DNA of 60,628 bases. Origin: Chloroflexota bacterium. GTDB lineage: Bacteria; Chloroflexota; Dehalococcoidia; Lucifugimonadales; Lucifugimonadaceae. The notes beneath the pieces were generated by a model. The model searched no databases and had not been told where the DNA came from. It saw nothing but the letters and a program-made list of their open reading frames with translations. Below are positions 17,098 to 24,995 of the stretch, piece after piece (within the stretch, counting starts at the first letter, position 1; each line of letters starts with the position of its first letter). The DNA is taken from NCBI GenBank assembly GCA_013204545.1, contig JABMNN010000069.1:1-60628 (forward strand). The letters are read 5' to 3'. The position numbers and the translations under genes were made by a program.

Positions 17098-18117
17098 ATG
17101 TACGTTGGAACTCAAGTAGCAGCACGATATCACTCGGATTTTGAACAGTGGGCACAGCTTGGAGTTGTGAACATATGCTCTGACCCACCTGGCGATCCGC
17201 ATAGCTGGACCGTCGATGATTTGAAACGACATCGTGAGAAGGTTAATTCTTACGGTATTGAGCTCGATATGGTGCAGATTCCGCTTTCGTCGACCCCGCT
17301 GGATGTCTCTCAATCGCCAGGCGTCATGCTTGGGAAAAGCCCCGAGCGCGACCGTGAGATCGAAAGCATCCAGAACATTATTCGTATGTGCGGGGAGGTC
17401 GGTATCCCGGCGGTCAAGTACAACATGAACATCATCGGCATCCCACGCTCCGAGCGTGAAGTTGGGCGAGGTGGATCATCGAATTCCACATTCCGATGGT
17501 CGAAGATGAACCAAGATGACCCACCAACGATTGCCGGTGTCGTAGGAGTGGACGAGAACTGGGAACGTATTGACTACTTCCTAGAGCGTGCGGTTCCTGC
17601 TGCAGAATCGGCAAAAGTTCGCTTAGCTTGCCACCCGCACGATCCTTTCACTCCGGACGGATACATGGGTGTGACGAGGGTGCTCGGGACTGTTGATGGT
17701 ATGAAGATATTTGTGCAAATGCACGAGAGTGACTATCACGGTTTGAACTTCTGTCAGGGCACTGTCACTGAAATGCTAGATGATCCTGGCAAGGAGATCG
17801 CCGACGTCATTCGTTGGTTCGGCACACGCAACAAGATATTCAACGTTCACTTTCGAAATATTCGTGGACACAAGCTCGATTTCATGGAATCGTTCCCTGA
17901 TGAAGGCAGTATCGATTTTTCCGAGATCATAAAGGTCTACCAAGAGGTTGGGTACAAATACATGCTCATGCCTGACCATGTACCGACTATCAGCGGTGAA
18001 GATCCTCAGGGAACAGCGTTTGCGTTCTGCTACGGCTACATATCCGCCTTACTTCAGGGCATCGGCGAGCCGCGCAAGCAGCCCTGGGTAACCAAAGGGC
18101 CTATTCCTGAAGCCTAG
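17098..18117 (+). CDS. UxuA-type mannonate dehydratase-like protein
   Basis: A TIM-barrel metal enzyme of the mannonate dehydratase (UxuA) family, which dehydrates D-mannonate to 2-keto-3-deoxygluconate. Family segments are AVKYNMNIIG, CHPHDPFTPDG, QMHESDYHGLNFCQGT and FNVHFRNIRG, which supply the histidine, cysteine and acidic metal ligands, and YMLMPDHVP near the end. The ATG at 17098 is preceded by GGAGG at eight bases; the TTG start six codons earlier lies inside that ribosome site and is rejected. About 339 residues, a little short of E. coli UxuA (near 394). Substrate identity with mannonate is probable, not proven. Confidence 0.88.
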   Translation: MYVGTQVAARYHSDFEQWAQLGVVNICSDPPGDPHSWTVDDLKRHREKVNSYGIELDMVQIPLSSTPLDVSQSPGVMLGKSPERDREIESIQNIIRMCGEVGIPAVKYNMNIIGIPRSEREVGRGGSSNSTFRWSKMNQDDPPTIAGVVGVDENWERIDYFLERAVPAAESAKVRLACHPHDPFTPDGYMGVTRVLGTVDGMKIFVQMHESDYHGLNFCQGTVTEMLDDPGKEIADVIRWFGTRNKIFNVHFRNIRGHKLDFMESFPDEGSIDFSEIIKVYQEVGYKYMLMPDHVPTISGEDPQGTAFAFCYGYISALLQGIGEPRKQPWVTKGPIPEA

Positions 18118-18133
18118 GTAGTTGGATTGAGCG

Positions 18134-18154
18134 CCCTCTCCCAGCGGGAGAGGG
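18134..18154. repeat. CCCTCTCCC palindromic intergenic repeat
   Basis: CCCTCTCCC-AGC-GGGAGAGGG is a perfect nine-base stem with a three-base loop, followed by TTGGAGTGAGG. This matches the interspersed palindrome seen between genes in many proteobacterial genomes (CCCTCTCCC...GGGAGAGGGTTAGGGTGAGG). It lies 17 bases after the UxuA-like stop. It may stop transcription or protect mRNA ends; no T-run follows, so it is not a standard intrinsic terminator. Confidence 0.7.
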
Positions 18155-18176
18155 TTGGAGTGAGGAAAATGTCGAG

Positions 18177-18458
18177 TTGAGTGAGAATATTGAGAATGAC
18201 CCGGTAGCCTACCGATCACATGTACGGATCCAGAGGGTAAAGGGCCCGATTCGTCGGGCATTTGTGCCTGCCCACGACGGCCTCGTGATGATCGGGGTTC
18301 ACTCCGAGGTAACTGAACACTGTGGAGTCGAAAACAACGTGGTCGATCCGTATACGACAACTCTCGATTACGTGGTTTGCTGCTACAGCCGGGTGAATGA
18401 CCGTAACATTCGCACCAGCATTGATATCACCAAAGAGCTAGAGGTGATCTATGGGTAG
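18177..18458 (+). pseudogene. Probable C-terminally truncated OsmC-like remnant
   Basis: A 93-codon frame starting with TTG. Its middle (RAFVPAHDGLVMIGVHSEV, then TEHCGV and TTLDYVV) resembles the N-terminal half of OsmC-family hydroperoxide-detoxifying proteins. In those proteins it would be followed by a conserved cysteine helix and a second domain. Here the frame stops after about 25 unrelated-looking residues, at roughly half the family length of 140-160, so it is probably a decayed gene. Alternatively it is a genuine small protein. It lies just after the palindromic repeat and converges with the ArlF-like genes. Confidence 0.35.
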
Positions 18459-18470
18459 TCATTTCAGAGA

Positions 18471-18995
18471 CTAAACAAATAGGGTGATAGATTCTGTGAT
18501 GCCTGTTGGGCTTGTAAGAGTTACCACTACGTAGGTGCTGGCTTTGAGCAATGGGTTCAGTTGAATTCTTATCTCTAGCTCTTCGTGGACATTCAACCTG
18601 CCGGGTTCGATCTGCTCAGTGATGACACCGGTGTAGTCGAGCCAAAACGAATCGGTGGTCCATGTGTTATCAGCTAAAGCACTTGCGTACGTAGGCACCA
18701 GATACGTTTCGTCGGCGCCGTCTTGATCGTAACGAACTGTCACGATCCAATCTTCGAAGTCAGCGAGGGTTCGTCGTCCGTCGTTTGTTAAGACAAGATC
18801 GAGTCGGGTTTGGGCAACTCCCTCGGTAAGGCTCAGGAGCTTGAATGAACTCTCGAGTTCTTCTACGGTTCGTTGATCGCTGTTCGCGATTGCTTCAGTT
18901 CGGTTGCTGCCGTTGTTGATAACGACAGTTATGGCGGCAAACGCCGTCGTGACGACCATAAAGAACGATATTAGCCATGTAATGGCAGTGCCCAA
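18471..18995 (-). CDS. ArlF/ArlG-like membrane-anchored beta-sandwich protein, copy 1
   Basis: A 174-residue protein with one N-terminal hydrophobic helix (TAITWLISFFMVVTTAFAAI) and a beta-rich outer domain. LVLTNDGRRTLADFEDWIVT and the ending VTLTSPTGITESITLFV follow the pattern of archaeal archaellum stator proteins ArlF/ArlG (FlaF/FlaG): an NxG-type strand pair early and a Val-rich TPxGxS ending. No prepilin cleavage site is seen, which also suits ArlF/ArlG. The start is a TTG at the position matching the ATG of copy 2. Archaellum genes have been reported in some Chloroflexota. No other archaellum gene is in the window, so the assignment is an inference from fold-level resemblance. A pilus or surface-protein anchor role remains possible. 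Confidence 0.6.
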   Translation of the reverse strand: MGTAITWLISFFMVVTTAFAAITVVINNGSNRTEAIANSDQRTVEELESSFKLLSLTEGVAQTRLDLVLTNDGRRTLADFEDWIVTVRYDQDGADETYLVPTYASALADNTWTTDSFWLDYTGVITEQIEPGRLNVHEELEIRIQLNPLLKASTYVVVTLTSPTGITESITLFV

Positions 18996-18998
18996 AAG

Positions 18999-19012
18999 AT
19001 GTTTGTCGGATT
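18999..19012 (-). promoter_or_regulatory. Conserved 14-base element before ArlF/G-like copy 1
   Basis: On the coding strand AATCCGACAAACAT ends three bases before the start codon. The same element, with one difference, sits at the identical distance before copy 2 (19759-19772). It may be a non-Shine-Dalgarno translation signal or a duplicated leader. Confidence 0.35.
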
Positions 19013-19227
19013 CGCACGCTTACGATCTACCCCAGAACGTGGCGCTACGAAGTTGGAATACCCGACCCTCTATTACATGATCGGAGTATTCGCAGAATTT
19101 CGACTTATCTGAACGCGGAATTACGGCTGTGGGTCACCGTCAAAGTCGATTAGGCGAAATCGGCAGTCAGAATGGTGATCTGCCTTCGAGTGATGTTCAC
19201 TTTGGCAGAGGGAACTATCGCTAATTG

Positions 19228-19755
19228 CTATACCCGCAACGTGACCGATTCTGTGATGCCTGAAGGGCTGGTGACAGTCACAACAAGATAGGTGTTGTTT
19301 TCAAGCTTCGGGTTAACCTGAATTCTGATTTCCATTTCTTCATGGGCATTCAACACACCGGGTTCTATCAACTCTGGGTGGTCGGCATTGTAGTCAAGCC
19401 AATATTCAAAATCTGTCCAAGTATTATCGATTAGCGTGTTGGTGTACGTCGGCACCAGGACGGTTTCGCTGGCCGCTTGGGCTTGATCGTATTTCAGCGT
19501 GATCACCCAGTCATCAAAATTGGCGAAACTCTGACGTCCGTCATTTGTGATCACAACATGAACCAGTGTTTGACCAGTGGACTCGTTGATGTCAATTATC
19601 TTGAATGAACTCTCGAGGTCTTCGACTAATAGGTGATCGCTGGCGGAGATGGCCTCGGTACGACTGCTACCGGTATTTATTACAGACGTGATCGCTGCGA
19701 ATGCCGTGGTAGTCACGAGGAAGAACGATATAAGCCATGTGATGGCAGTTCCCAT
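19228..19755 (-). CDS. ArlF/ArlG-like membrane-anchored beta-sandwich protein, copy 2
   Basis: Paralogue of the preceding gene with more than half its residues identical: the same MGTAITWLISFF start, LESSFK segment, VITNDGRQSFANFDDWVITL strands, LVPTY block and ending VTVTSPSGITESVTLRV. It begins with an ATG at 19755. The two copies are separated by 232 bp of non-coding DNA, each with the same upstream element, so the duplication carried its leader. The pair recalls archaea, where ArlF and ArlG act together as a stator complex in the outer layer. Alternatively both could be pilus or surface anchor proteins. Expressed separately or as a leftward operon. Confidence 0.62.
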   Translation of the reverse strand: MGTAITWLISFFLVTTTAFAAITSVINTGSSRTEAISASDHLLVEDLESSFKIIDINESTGQTLVHVVITNDGRQSFANFDDWVITLKYDQAQAASETVLVPTYTNTLIDNTWTDFEYWLDYNADHPELIEPGVLNAHEEMEIRIQVNPKLENNTYLVVTVTSPSGITESVTLRV

Positions 19756-20095
19756 TTAATGTTTGCCGGATTACGTAGCTGACAATGACTATTCAGCTAT
19801 TCAAGTAAAAATGATCCGACCCTTGTCTTCATCGTCGGTTGCTAGCACTTGCTAGGGCAGTTCCGAACGATTCGATCGGCAGAGCCTCAAGAGTCAATCG
19901 TGTGTGGGCTGGCTACTAGAATCGTATGGGTAATCGAGCGATCGAGTCACGGAAATCAGCAAACATTTATTCAGCGTTCGCTGTTTTGCTTGATTGGAGG
20001 TATTTAGTAATAAAAAGCGATGTTTGTGCGAAAAGAAGGATAAGTGATAGTCTCGCCGTCGAGAATGTTCGAATATGCGGTCTAAAGGGGGCAAT
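19756..20095. other. 340-bp divergent intergenic region
   Basis: No gene is seen. It carries the conserved 14-base element (19759-19772) of ArlF/G-like copy 2, a direct repeat of TTGCTAG near 19838-19854, and a candidate promoter for the rightward membrane-protein gene. Confidence 0.5.
19986..20013 (+). promoter_or_regulatory. Candidate promoter for the 20.1-kb membrane protein gene
   Basis: TTGCTT (19986-19991) and TAATAA (20008-20013) are spaced by 16 bases, about 80 bases before the ATG at 20096. A plausible but unremarkable match. Confidence 0.3.
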
Positions 20096-20587
20096 ATGAC
20101 GCAGGCATCTAGTGGCGGGTTCTACGAAAGCAACTGGCTGAAGATTCAGTGGTTGCAGATCGTAACGCAGGTAGTGCACGTGTTTGTGGCAGTGGTTTTG
20201 ATCGGTGTGCCGTTTGTTGTCCGGTACGTAGTCATTCCACACGCTGATGACGCAACTACAGCAGAGGTTGTGAAGGGTTTTTACTCTGTCTGGCCGCTGA
20301 TTATCGCGATCGTGTTGTTTAGTTCTGGGCTACTGAATTTCTTGTTCGCAAATTCCGGTTCTGGGAATTCCTTTATCGGAAGTTTCTTGACTCCATTTGG
20401 AGTGACTGTTCTTGTGAAAATGTCGTTGCTCGTCGTGATCAATGTGATCAGTATTTCGCTTGGCATGAACGAAAATTTCCAAGCTGATGCCGACATGTGG
20501 CTGCTCGTACTGATGACGATAGGGCTTGTCGCTCTGATTCTGGGGAGCACGTTGCACAGAGGTGGGATTCGGCTTAGTAAGTCGTAG
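20096..20587 (+). CDS. Predicted four-helix membrane protein
   Basis: Not assigned to a named family. The 163-residue protein has about four hydrophobic helices (VHVFVAVVLIGVPFVVRYVV, VWPLIIAIVLFSSGLLNFLF, LTPFGVTVLVKMSLLVVINV and LLVLMTIGLVALILGSTLH). This four-helix layout resembles CopD-like or cytochrome b561-like domains, but histidine ligands are not clearly paired, so the likeness is weak. AAAGGGGG lies five bases before the ATG at 20096, which fixes the start. It is followed by a strong bidirectional terminator, so it is a single-gene transcript. Confidence 0.75.
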   Translation: MTQASSGGFYESNWLKIQWLQIVTQVVHVFVAVVLIGVPFVVRYVVIPHADDATTAEVVKGFYSVWPLIIAIVLFSSGLLNFLFANSGSGNSFIGSFLTPFGVTVLVKMSLLVVINVISISLGMNENFQADADMWLLVLMTIGLVALILGSTLHRGGIRLSKS

Positions 20588-20612
20588 TTCCCTTATAATG
20601 CACGACTGATTA

Positions 20613-20658
20613 ATCAAAAACAGCCCGCCGGAACTAATTCCAGTGGGCTGTTTTTGAT
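20613..20658. terminator. Bidirectional intrinsic terminator
   Basis: ATCAAAAACAGCCC (20613-20626) pairs with GGGCTGTTTTTGAT (20645-20658), with an inner GGAA-CTAA-TTCC stem. It separates the membrane-protein gene from the convergent ManD-type gene. Confidence 0.9.
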
Positions 20659-20732
20659 ACTTCGAATTTTCAACGGAAGTTCGTGACTTATCAGAGATTG
20701 TCTACCGAACTCGCAGAAAATAAACTATTGGT

Positions 20733-22031
20733 TTATGGCTTGACCATTGAACCGTCGGCTCGGCGCACGGTATCCCATGCTCCGCCGAACGCACGTTCTT
20801 TGAACGGGAATTTTGCTGCCATCTTTTCATCGATGTCGATGCCAAGACCCGGCTTACCGTTCGACCACATCATGCCATCTTTCAACGTTGGTGTTCCAGG
20901 GAACATCTCGAGTGTCTGAGCTGGTGGAATGGCTGCTTCCTGAATACCGAAGTTGGAGGCGTTCAAGTTGAGCATTAAGTTCGCAGCGTGACCGACCGGT
21001 GAAGTGTCGCCAGGTCCGTGCCACGCAGTTCGAACGTTGTACAGTTCGCCCATCGCCGTGATCTTCCTCGCAGGTGTAATACCGCCGATCTGAGACATGT
21101 GGATTCTGATGAAATCGATCAAGCGTTCTTGAATCATCGGAATTACTTCGTGCGGGCTGTTCCAGAGTTCACCCATAGCGATTGGAGTCGATGTTTGCTC
21201 TCGAACCATTCGGAAATACGCCTGATCTTCTGGGCTAAATAGGTCTTCAAGGAAGAACAACTGGTACTTCTCGACCTCTTTAGCGAACCACACACCGAGG
21301 ATCGGTGGAATGCGCTCGTGAACGTCGTGGAGAATTTCCAGACCGTATCCGAAGCGTCCACGAATGTACTCAAATAGACCAAGTGCAGATCGCAGATATG
21401 GCTTGGGTTCGTAAACACCGCCCGGGTGGGCGTAAAGCTGATTGGGGTCGTAATCACGTAGCCAGTCCGTGTTAGCTATCGGGCCTTCGAGCGTGTTCTG
21501 GTTACCGGCAGATTTCGCACCGGTCGCTGCACCCTTGTTGCCGTAGGTAGCGTAACCGGGAGTCGACATCTGAACTCGCACGTGGTGAAAGCCCTGTTCG
21601 ACGAATTCCTGAACCTTGTCGCCGACCTCTTCGTGCGTTTCACCTGAGGTGTGAACGTATACAGGTGCTGCTACTCGTGCTCGGCCACCGAGTAGGTCAT
21701 ACACAGGCATGTTCGCCATCTTGCCTTTGATGTCCCACAACGCTTGATCGACGCCAGAAAGAGCGTTGTTGAGGACTGGTCCGTTGCGCCAGTAGGAGGA
21801 AACGTACGATGACTGCCAAATGTCTTCGATATCGGCAACGTTGCGGCCAATAAGGAATGGGCGAAGGTAATCGTCAATTGCGGCTGCTACTGCAGTTGGA
21901 CGCTGTGTGAATGTTGCGCAACCCACGCCGTAAAGGCCGGGTTCGGAGGTTTCGATTTTGACGATTACGAGTCGGATATTGTCCGGCTCGGTGAGAATTG
22001 TCTTGATATCTCGAATCGTTACATTGCTCAT
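20733..22031 (-). CDS. ManD/RspA-type enolase-superfamily dehydratase
   Basis: Closest to D-mannonate dehydratases of the enolase superfamily (ManD, RspA). Visible elements are the capping loop with QLYAHPGGVYEPKPY, the base region HVRVQMSTPGYATYG, the metal ligand and acid in ILHDVHERI, further ligands in FFLEDLFS and MGELWNS, and the active-site histidine in AWHGPGDTSPVGHAANL. The C-terminal FPFKERAFGGAWDTVRRADG is conserved in this group. The start ATG at 22031 gives MSNVTIRD; the longer frame is unlikely. Length 432 residues is usual (about 405-425). The gene follows an NHL-propeller gene on the same strand. Many family members are weakly active or act on other acid sugars. Confidence 0.92.
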   Translation of the reverse strand: MSNVTIRDIKTILTEPDNIRLVIVKIETSEPGLYGVGCATFTQRPTAVAAAIDDYLRPFLIGRNVADIEDIWQSSYVSSYWRNGPVLNNALSGVDQALWDIKGKMANMPVYDLLGGRARVAAPVYVHTSGETHEEVGDKVQEFVEQGFHHVRVQMSTPGYATYGNKGAATGAKSAGNQNTLEGPIANTDWLRDYDPNQLYAHPGGVYEPKPYLRSALGLFEYIRGRFGYGLEILHDVHERIPPILGVWFAKEVEKYQLFFLEDLFSPEDQAYFRMVREQTSTPIAMGELWNSPHEVIPMIQERLIDFIRIHMSQIGGITPARKITAMGELYNVRTAWHGPGDTSPVGHAANLMLNLNASNFGIQEAAIPPAQTLEMFPGTPTLKDGMMWSNGKPGLGIDIDEKMAAKFPFKERAFGGAWDTVRRADGSMVKP

Positions 22032-22182
22032 ATATAGGTCAGCCTGGATGCTTATGTGGGTAGAAATTGTTGAACGGACGCGAATGTCCAACGGCAACAA
22101 ATTGTACCCGCGGAAATGACTGATTACCTGAGTGGGCGGGAAGCAGCACGACTGGGATTGATTGGGGCGTAGACGCTGCCCA

Positions 22183-23202
22183 CTAACCCTGTGCGCGGGT
22201 CCATTTTCGTAGTGAGGGCATTTCTTGGTGAGGGTTCTGATGACGGCCCCACTCGACGTACGAAACTTCCGCTACGTATACATTGCCATTTGAATCGATT
22301 GCCATGCTGTGCGGCCAGAGGAACTGATCAGGCTCGATACCAAACGTAGTCGAACCGAACCGCGTAAGTCGATTGCCTTCGCGATCGTAGACCGCAACTC
22401 GGTTGCCGGTGTTTGCATTGCCTCGTGTTGGCGAACCGTTCGTAGGGCCCTGTTCCGCAACGTAAATTCGAACATCATCGCCAGTGCCTGTGACTTCAAC
22501 CGCAACCGATTTGTGGGAATTCCATTCTCGCCTGAATTCACCATCGATCGAGAACACCTGAACACGGTGACTCTCGCGGTCGCAAACGATCACTTCTTCA
22601 TCGTCGATCAACGCAAGGTTGTGTGGCAGATTGAACTCGCCGGGGTCTGTGCCGGGAGTACCCCACGACAAAATGTGATTGCCATCTTTATCGAGGCGGT
22701 GAACTCGAGAGTTTCCGTAGCCGTCTGTAATAAAGATGTCGCCGGTCTTCTCGGAAATCGCAACATCGGTCGGCTTATTGAACATGTCGCCGCTCTGAGG
22801 CTCAGCGGCTTCACCCGAACCGATCTGCATTAGGTATTCGCCCGACTTGGACATCTTGTTGATCTGGTGACCAGTGTCGTCGACCAGCCAGACATTGTCT
22901 TCGTGGTCGATAGTTATGGCGTGCGGACGCGAGAACCATGTGTCGTAGAACTGCATAGAGTTGCCGTATGGATCACGGATGATCCTCACTGCATCGACAG
23001 GATTATCGTTGCCCCACATGTCGATAACGTTGCCCTCGGGGTCGAACACCAAAACAGGCTGGTTTCCACGATTGAACACGTACACATTGTCGTTGCTATC
23101 AACAGCAACCGCGGTCGCCTCTCGCAGCCAAAGACCGTGTGGGACTTTCGCCCATCCGGCTACCGGTTCGAAGACTGTGTTGGACGATACGAGTGGTGGC
23201 AT
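22183..23202 (-). CDS. NHL-repeat beta-propeller protein
   Basis: A six-bladed propeller related to NHL-repeat and peptidylglycine alpha-amidating lyase-like proteins. Repeats of the form D-GN--V-D---HR-QVF are seen: AVDSNDNVYVFNRGNQPVLVFD, TIDHEDNVWLVDDTG (split by the GSGEAAEPQSGDMF loop), DIFITDGYGNSRVHRLD, HNLALIDDEEVIVCDRESHR, and AIDSNGNVYVAEVS. No signal peptide is obvious from the ATG at 23202, so it may be cytoplasmic. It sits upstream of the ManD-type gene, 151 bp apart on the same strand, probably in one transcript. It might be a lactonase or a carbohydrate-binding or scaffold protein; a lactonase role would fit but is inferred. Confidence 0.82.
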   Translation of the reverse strand: MPPLVSSNTVFEPVAGWAKVPHGLWLREATAVAVDSNDNVYVFNRGNQPVLVFDPEGNVIDMWGNDNPVDAVRIIRDPYGNSMQFYDTWFSRPHAITIDHEDNVWLVDDTGHQINKMSKSGEYLMQIGSGEAAEPQSGDMFNKPTDVAISEKTGDIFITDGYGNSRVHRLDKDGNHILSWGTPGTDPGEFNLPHNLALIDDEEVIVCDRESHRVQVFSIDGEFRREWNSHKSVAVEVTGTGDDVRIYVAEQGPTNGSPTRGNANTGNRVAVYDREGNRLTRFGSTTFGIEPDQFLWPHSMAIDSNGNVYVAEVSYVEWGRHQNPHQEMPSLRKWTRAQG

Positions 23203-23272
23203 GTGGAATTCTTGGTGACAGGGTTTCGACCATGTGCGGTTCGCTGCAACGCATGGTAATGCCGTCATTCGC

Positions 23273-23470
23273 TCAGGTGGGCTTGATGTGCGTCATAATT
23301 TCGTCAAAATCGGGATTCGAACCTACAAATACCGCCTTGTGACGTTGTTGTTCGGCCTTAGCGGTTAATTTTGCCCGAGTGAGGATTTGGTCTTCATGGT
23401 CGTCGATGTCTCCAACTTCTCTGGAACGATGCGAGTCGGTGACGAGTTTCATGAACTTGAAAAGCTTCAT
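23273..23470 (-). CDS. Possible small hypothetical protein
   Basis: A 65-codon frame beginning ATGAAGCTTTTCAAG, with charged residues throughout and no membrane segment. It ends 70 bp upstream of the NHL gene on the same strand, which makes a short leading gene possible. There is no recognisable domain and no strong ribosome site, so it may be non-coding. Confidence 0.3.
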   Translation of the reverse strand: MKLFKFMKLVTDSHRSREVGDIDDHEDQILTRAKLTAKAEQQRHKAVFVGSNPDFDEIMTHIKPT

Positions 23471-23578
23471 CCAACCGGGGTGTCGATTATTCCGGTGTAG
23501 TTCAGCTTTGAAATGTCACCGAAAAATCCTCCACAGGGTTAGTTTCAGGCTGATATTCATGAAATTTATGAGATCGGT

Positions 23579-23827
23579 TTAGCGCCATATTTTTTGTGCC
23601 CAACCCACGTTTATACCATCCACTATCCAGCGAGGTTTTTCAGCGATATCGCCGGTGATCTGCTTTCGTTGATCATTGGATACCCGCTCCCCGGTTTCGG
23701 AATTAAACCACAAAAGCCAATCTAGCTCGAACAACGGGAATCTGGTCGCTTCCGCCAACTTAGTTGCGAGGGTGGATTTGCCCGATCCGGCGCCACCTGT
23801 GATGTAGATTCGACGAATATCTGCCAT
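23579..23827 (-). pseudogene. Truncated P-loop nucleotide kinase-like fragment
   Basis: The 82-residue frame opens with IYITGGAGSGKSTLATKLAE, a Walker A loop, followed by FELDWLLWFNSETGE and PRWIVDGINVGWAQKIWR. This is the first half of adenylate kinase-like or topology-modulation proteins, which are normally about 170 residues and continue with a lid and LID-arginine region. The frame stops after the first half, and the two other frames downstream do not resume a kinase sequence. It is therefore best read as a decayed gene, though a short stand-alone P-loop protein cannot be excluded. Confidence 0.5.
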
Positions 23828-23947
23828 TGCAGCATATTAACGAATCACCACGTCATACTGCGTCAGTTGTTGGTAGATTTGTGTGTCTGAATATTTCTAA
23901 GCATTCGCTCAAAAAAGCGAACCTTAACTAAGAGCAGGAAGTACCAA

Positions 23948-24754
23948 ATGTTTGCAGATTTGAGTGGAAAAGTGGCACTGGTCACCGGTGGCGGTCAGGG
24001 TCTTGGTCTTGGCATCGTGTTGAAGCTGGCTGGTCAGGGTGCCGACATTGCGATTGGCGACTTGAGCGAAGAGAACGCAGCCGCAGCCGCAAAGCAGGTC
24101 GAGGCGCTGGGTCGTAAGGCATACACCGCCAAGATGAATGTCACCGACAAAGACTCGATCATCGCCGCTGTTGCCAAGTTCACCAAAGAGGCTGGCCATA
24201 TCGACATTCTGGTCAACAATGCTGGTGTTGCTGGTGCCCCCGGTTCAACCGGCACTGGCTTCAGGGACATCGACTGGGAGTTCACGTGGCAGGTCAACGT
24301 GAAGGGTCTCGCTGACGTGACCGAGGCTGTACTTCCTCAGATGCGTGAGCGAAAAGCCGGCAAGATCATAAATATTTCTTCAGTAGCCGCAAAAGCAGCG
24401 AAGTACCAGACGGCCTACTACGCTACGACCAAGATGGCGGTTATTGCTTACACGCAGGCACTTGCTCGTGAGTTCGCTGCCGAGAACATCAATGTGAATG
24501 CAGTTGCTCCGGGTCGAATCTGGACTCAGTTCCACCAAGACTGGATGAAAGAGCGTGAGGCTCTTGGAGATGCAGCGGTCGCTGGAAAAGACAAGTACGA
24601 AGTGTTCATGGGCGCTCTCAAGGAAGTAATTCCAATGGGTCGACCGCAGGAGCCGTCCGACATTGGCGCTCTGGTCACGTTCCTTGCTTCAGAAGAGGCT
24701 CGTAACATCACAGGTCAGGTCATCCAGTGCGATGGCGGCCAAGTAATGGCGTAA
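23948..24754 (+). CDS. Short-chain dehydrogenase/reductase
   Basis: Classical SDR that oxidises or reduces an alcohol or ketone with NAD(H) or NADP(H). TGGGQGLGLG at residues about 13-22 is the nucleotide loop, NNAGVAG the structural motif, and the catalytic set is S144/S145 with Y158-A-T-T-K162. The ending GQVIQCDGGQVMA is typical. AGGAAG lies eight bases before the ATG. Codon use is typical of strongly expressed genes in this window (many GTC, GGC and AAG codons). The substrate is open; the neighbouring dehydratase and epimerase genes make a sugar or sugar acid plausible. An intrinsic terminator follows. Confidence 0.93.
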   Translation: MFADLSGKVALVTGGGQGLGLGIVLKLAGQGADIAIGDLSEENAAAAAKQVEALGRKAYTAKMNVTDKDSIIAAVAKFTKEAGHIDILVNNAGVAGAPGSTGTGFRDIDWEFTWQVNVKGLADVTEAVLPQMRERKAGKIINISSVAAKAAKYQTAYYATTKMAVIAYTQALAREFAAENINVNAVAPGRIWTQFHQDWMKEREALGDAAVAGKDKYEVFMGALKEVIPMGRPQEPSDIGALVTFLASEEARNITGQVIQCDGGQVMA

Positions 24755-24830
24755 GCGCCATAGGCACGTTTTCTAACGCGTTGAGTGGGGGTTGCCAGAA
24801 GCGGTTGGGGCACACCACAGTAGGATATTT

Positions 24831-24866
24831 AAGCGGTTGGCGATTATTGCAGCCGCTTTTTCTTTG
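24831..24866 (+). terminator. Intrinsic terminator after the SDR gene
   Basis: AAGCGGTTG (24831-24839) pairs with CAGCCGCTT (24850-24858), with one G-T pair, followed by TTTTTCTTT. Confidence 0.75.
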
Positions 24867-24995
24867 GCCCGATTTTTGTTTGACCCTACCCGCTAGACGG
24901 CCAGTTAGAAAGTGAGGCGAACTGCTTGCCATTCGATGATATTCACCCGTACCGGCGCTCTTTAGACGAGTGATAGACGGATAACACTGATTGAG

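Noticed and set aside
18049..18360. 103-codon minus-strand frame over the palindromic repeat
   Set aside because: Its sequence PLPLGEGAQ is the usual translation of the repeat, and it overlaps the end of the UxuA-like gene.
23311..23335. GGTTCGAATCCCG on the minus strand, resembling a tRNA T-arm
   Set aside because: The flanking bases do not form a five-pair T stem and no acceptor or anticodon arms surround it.
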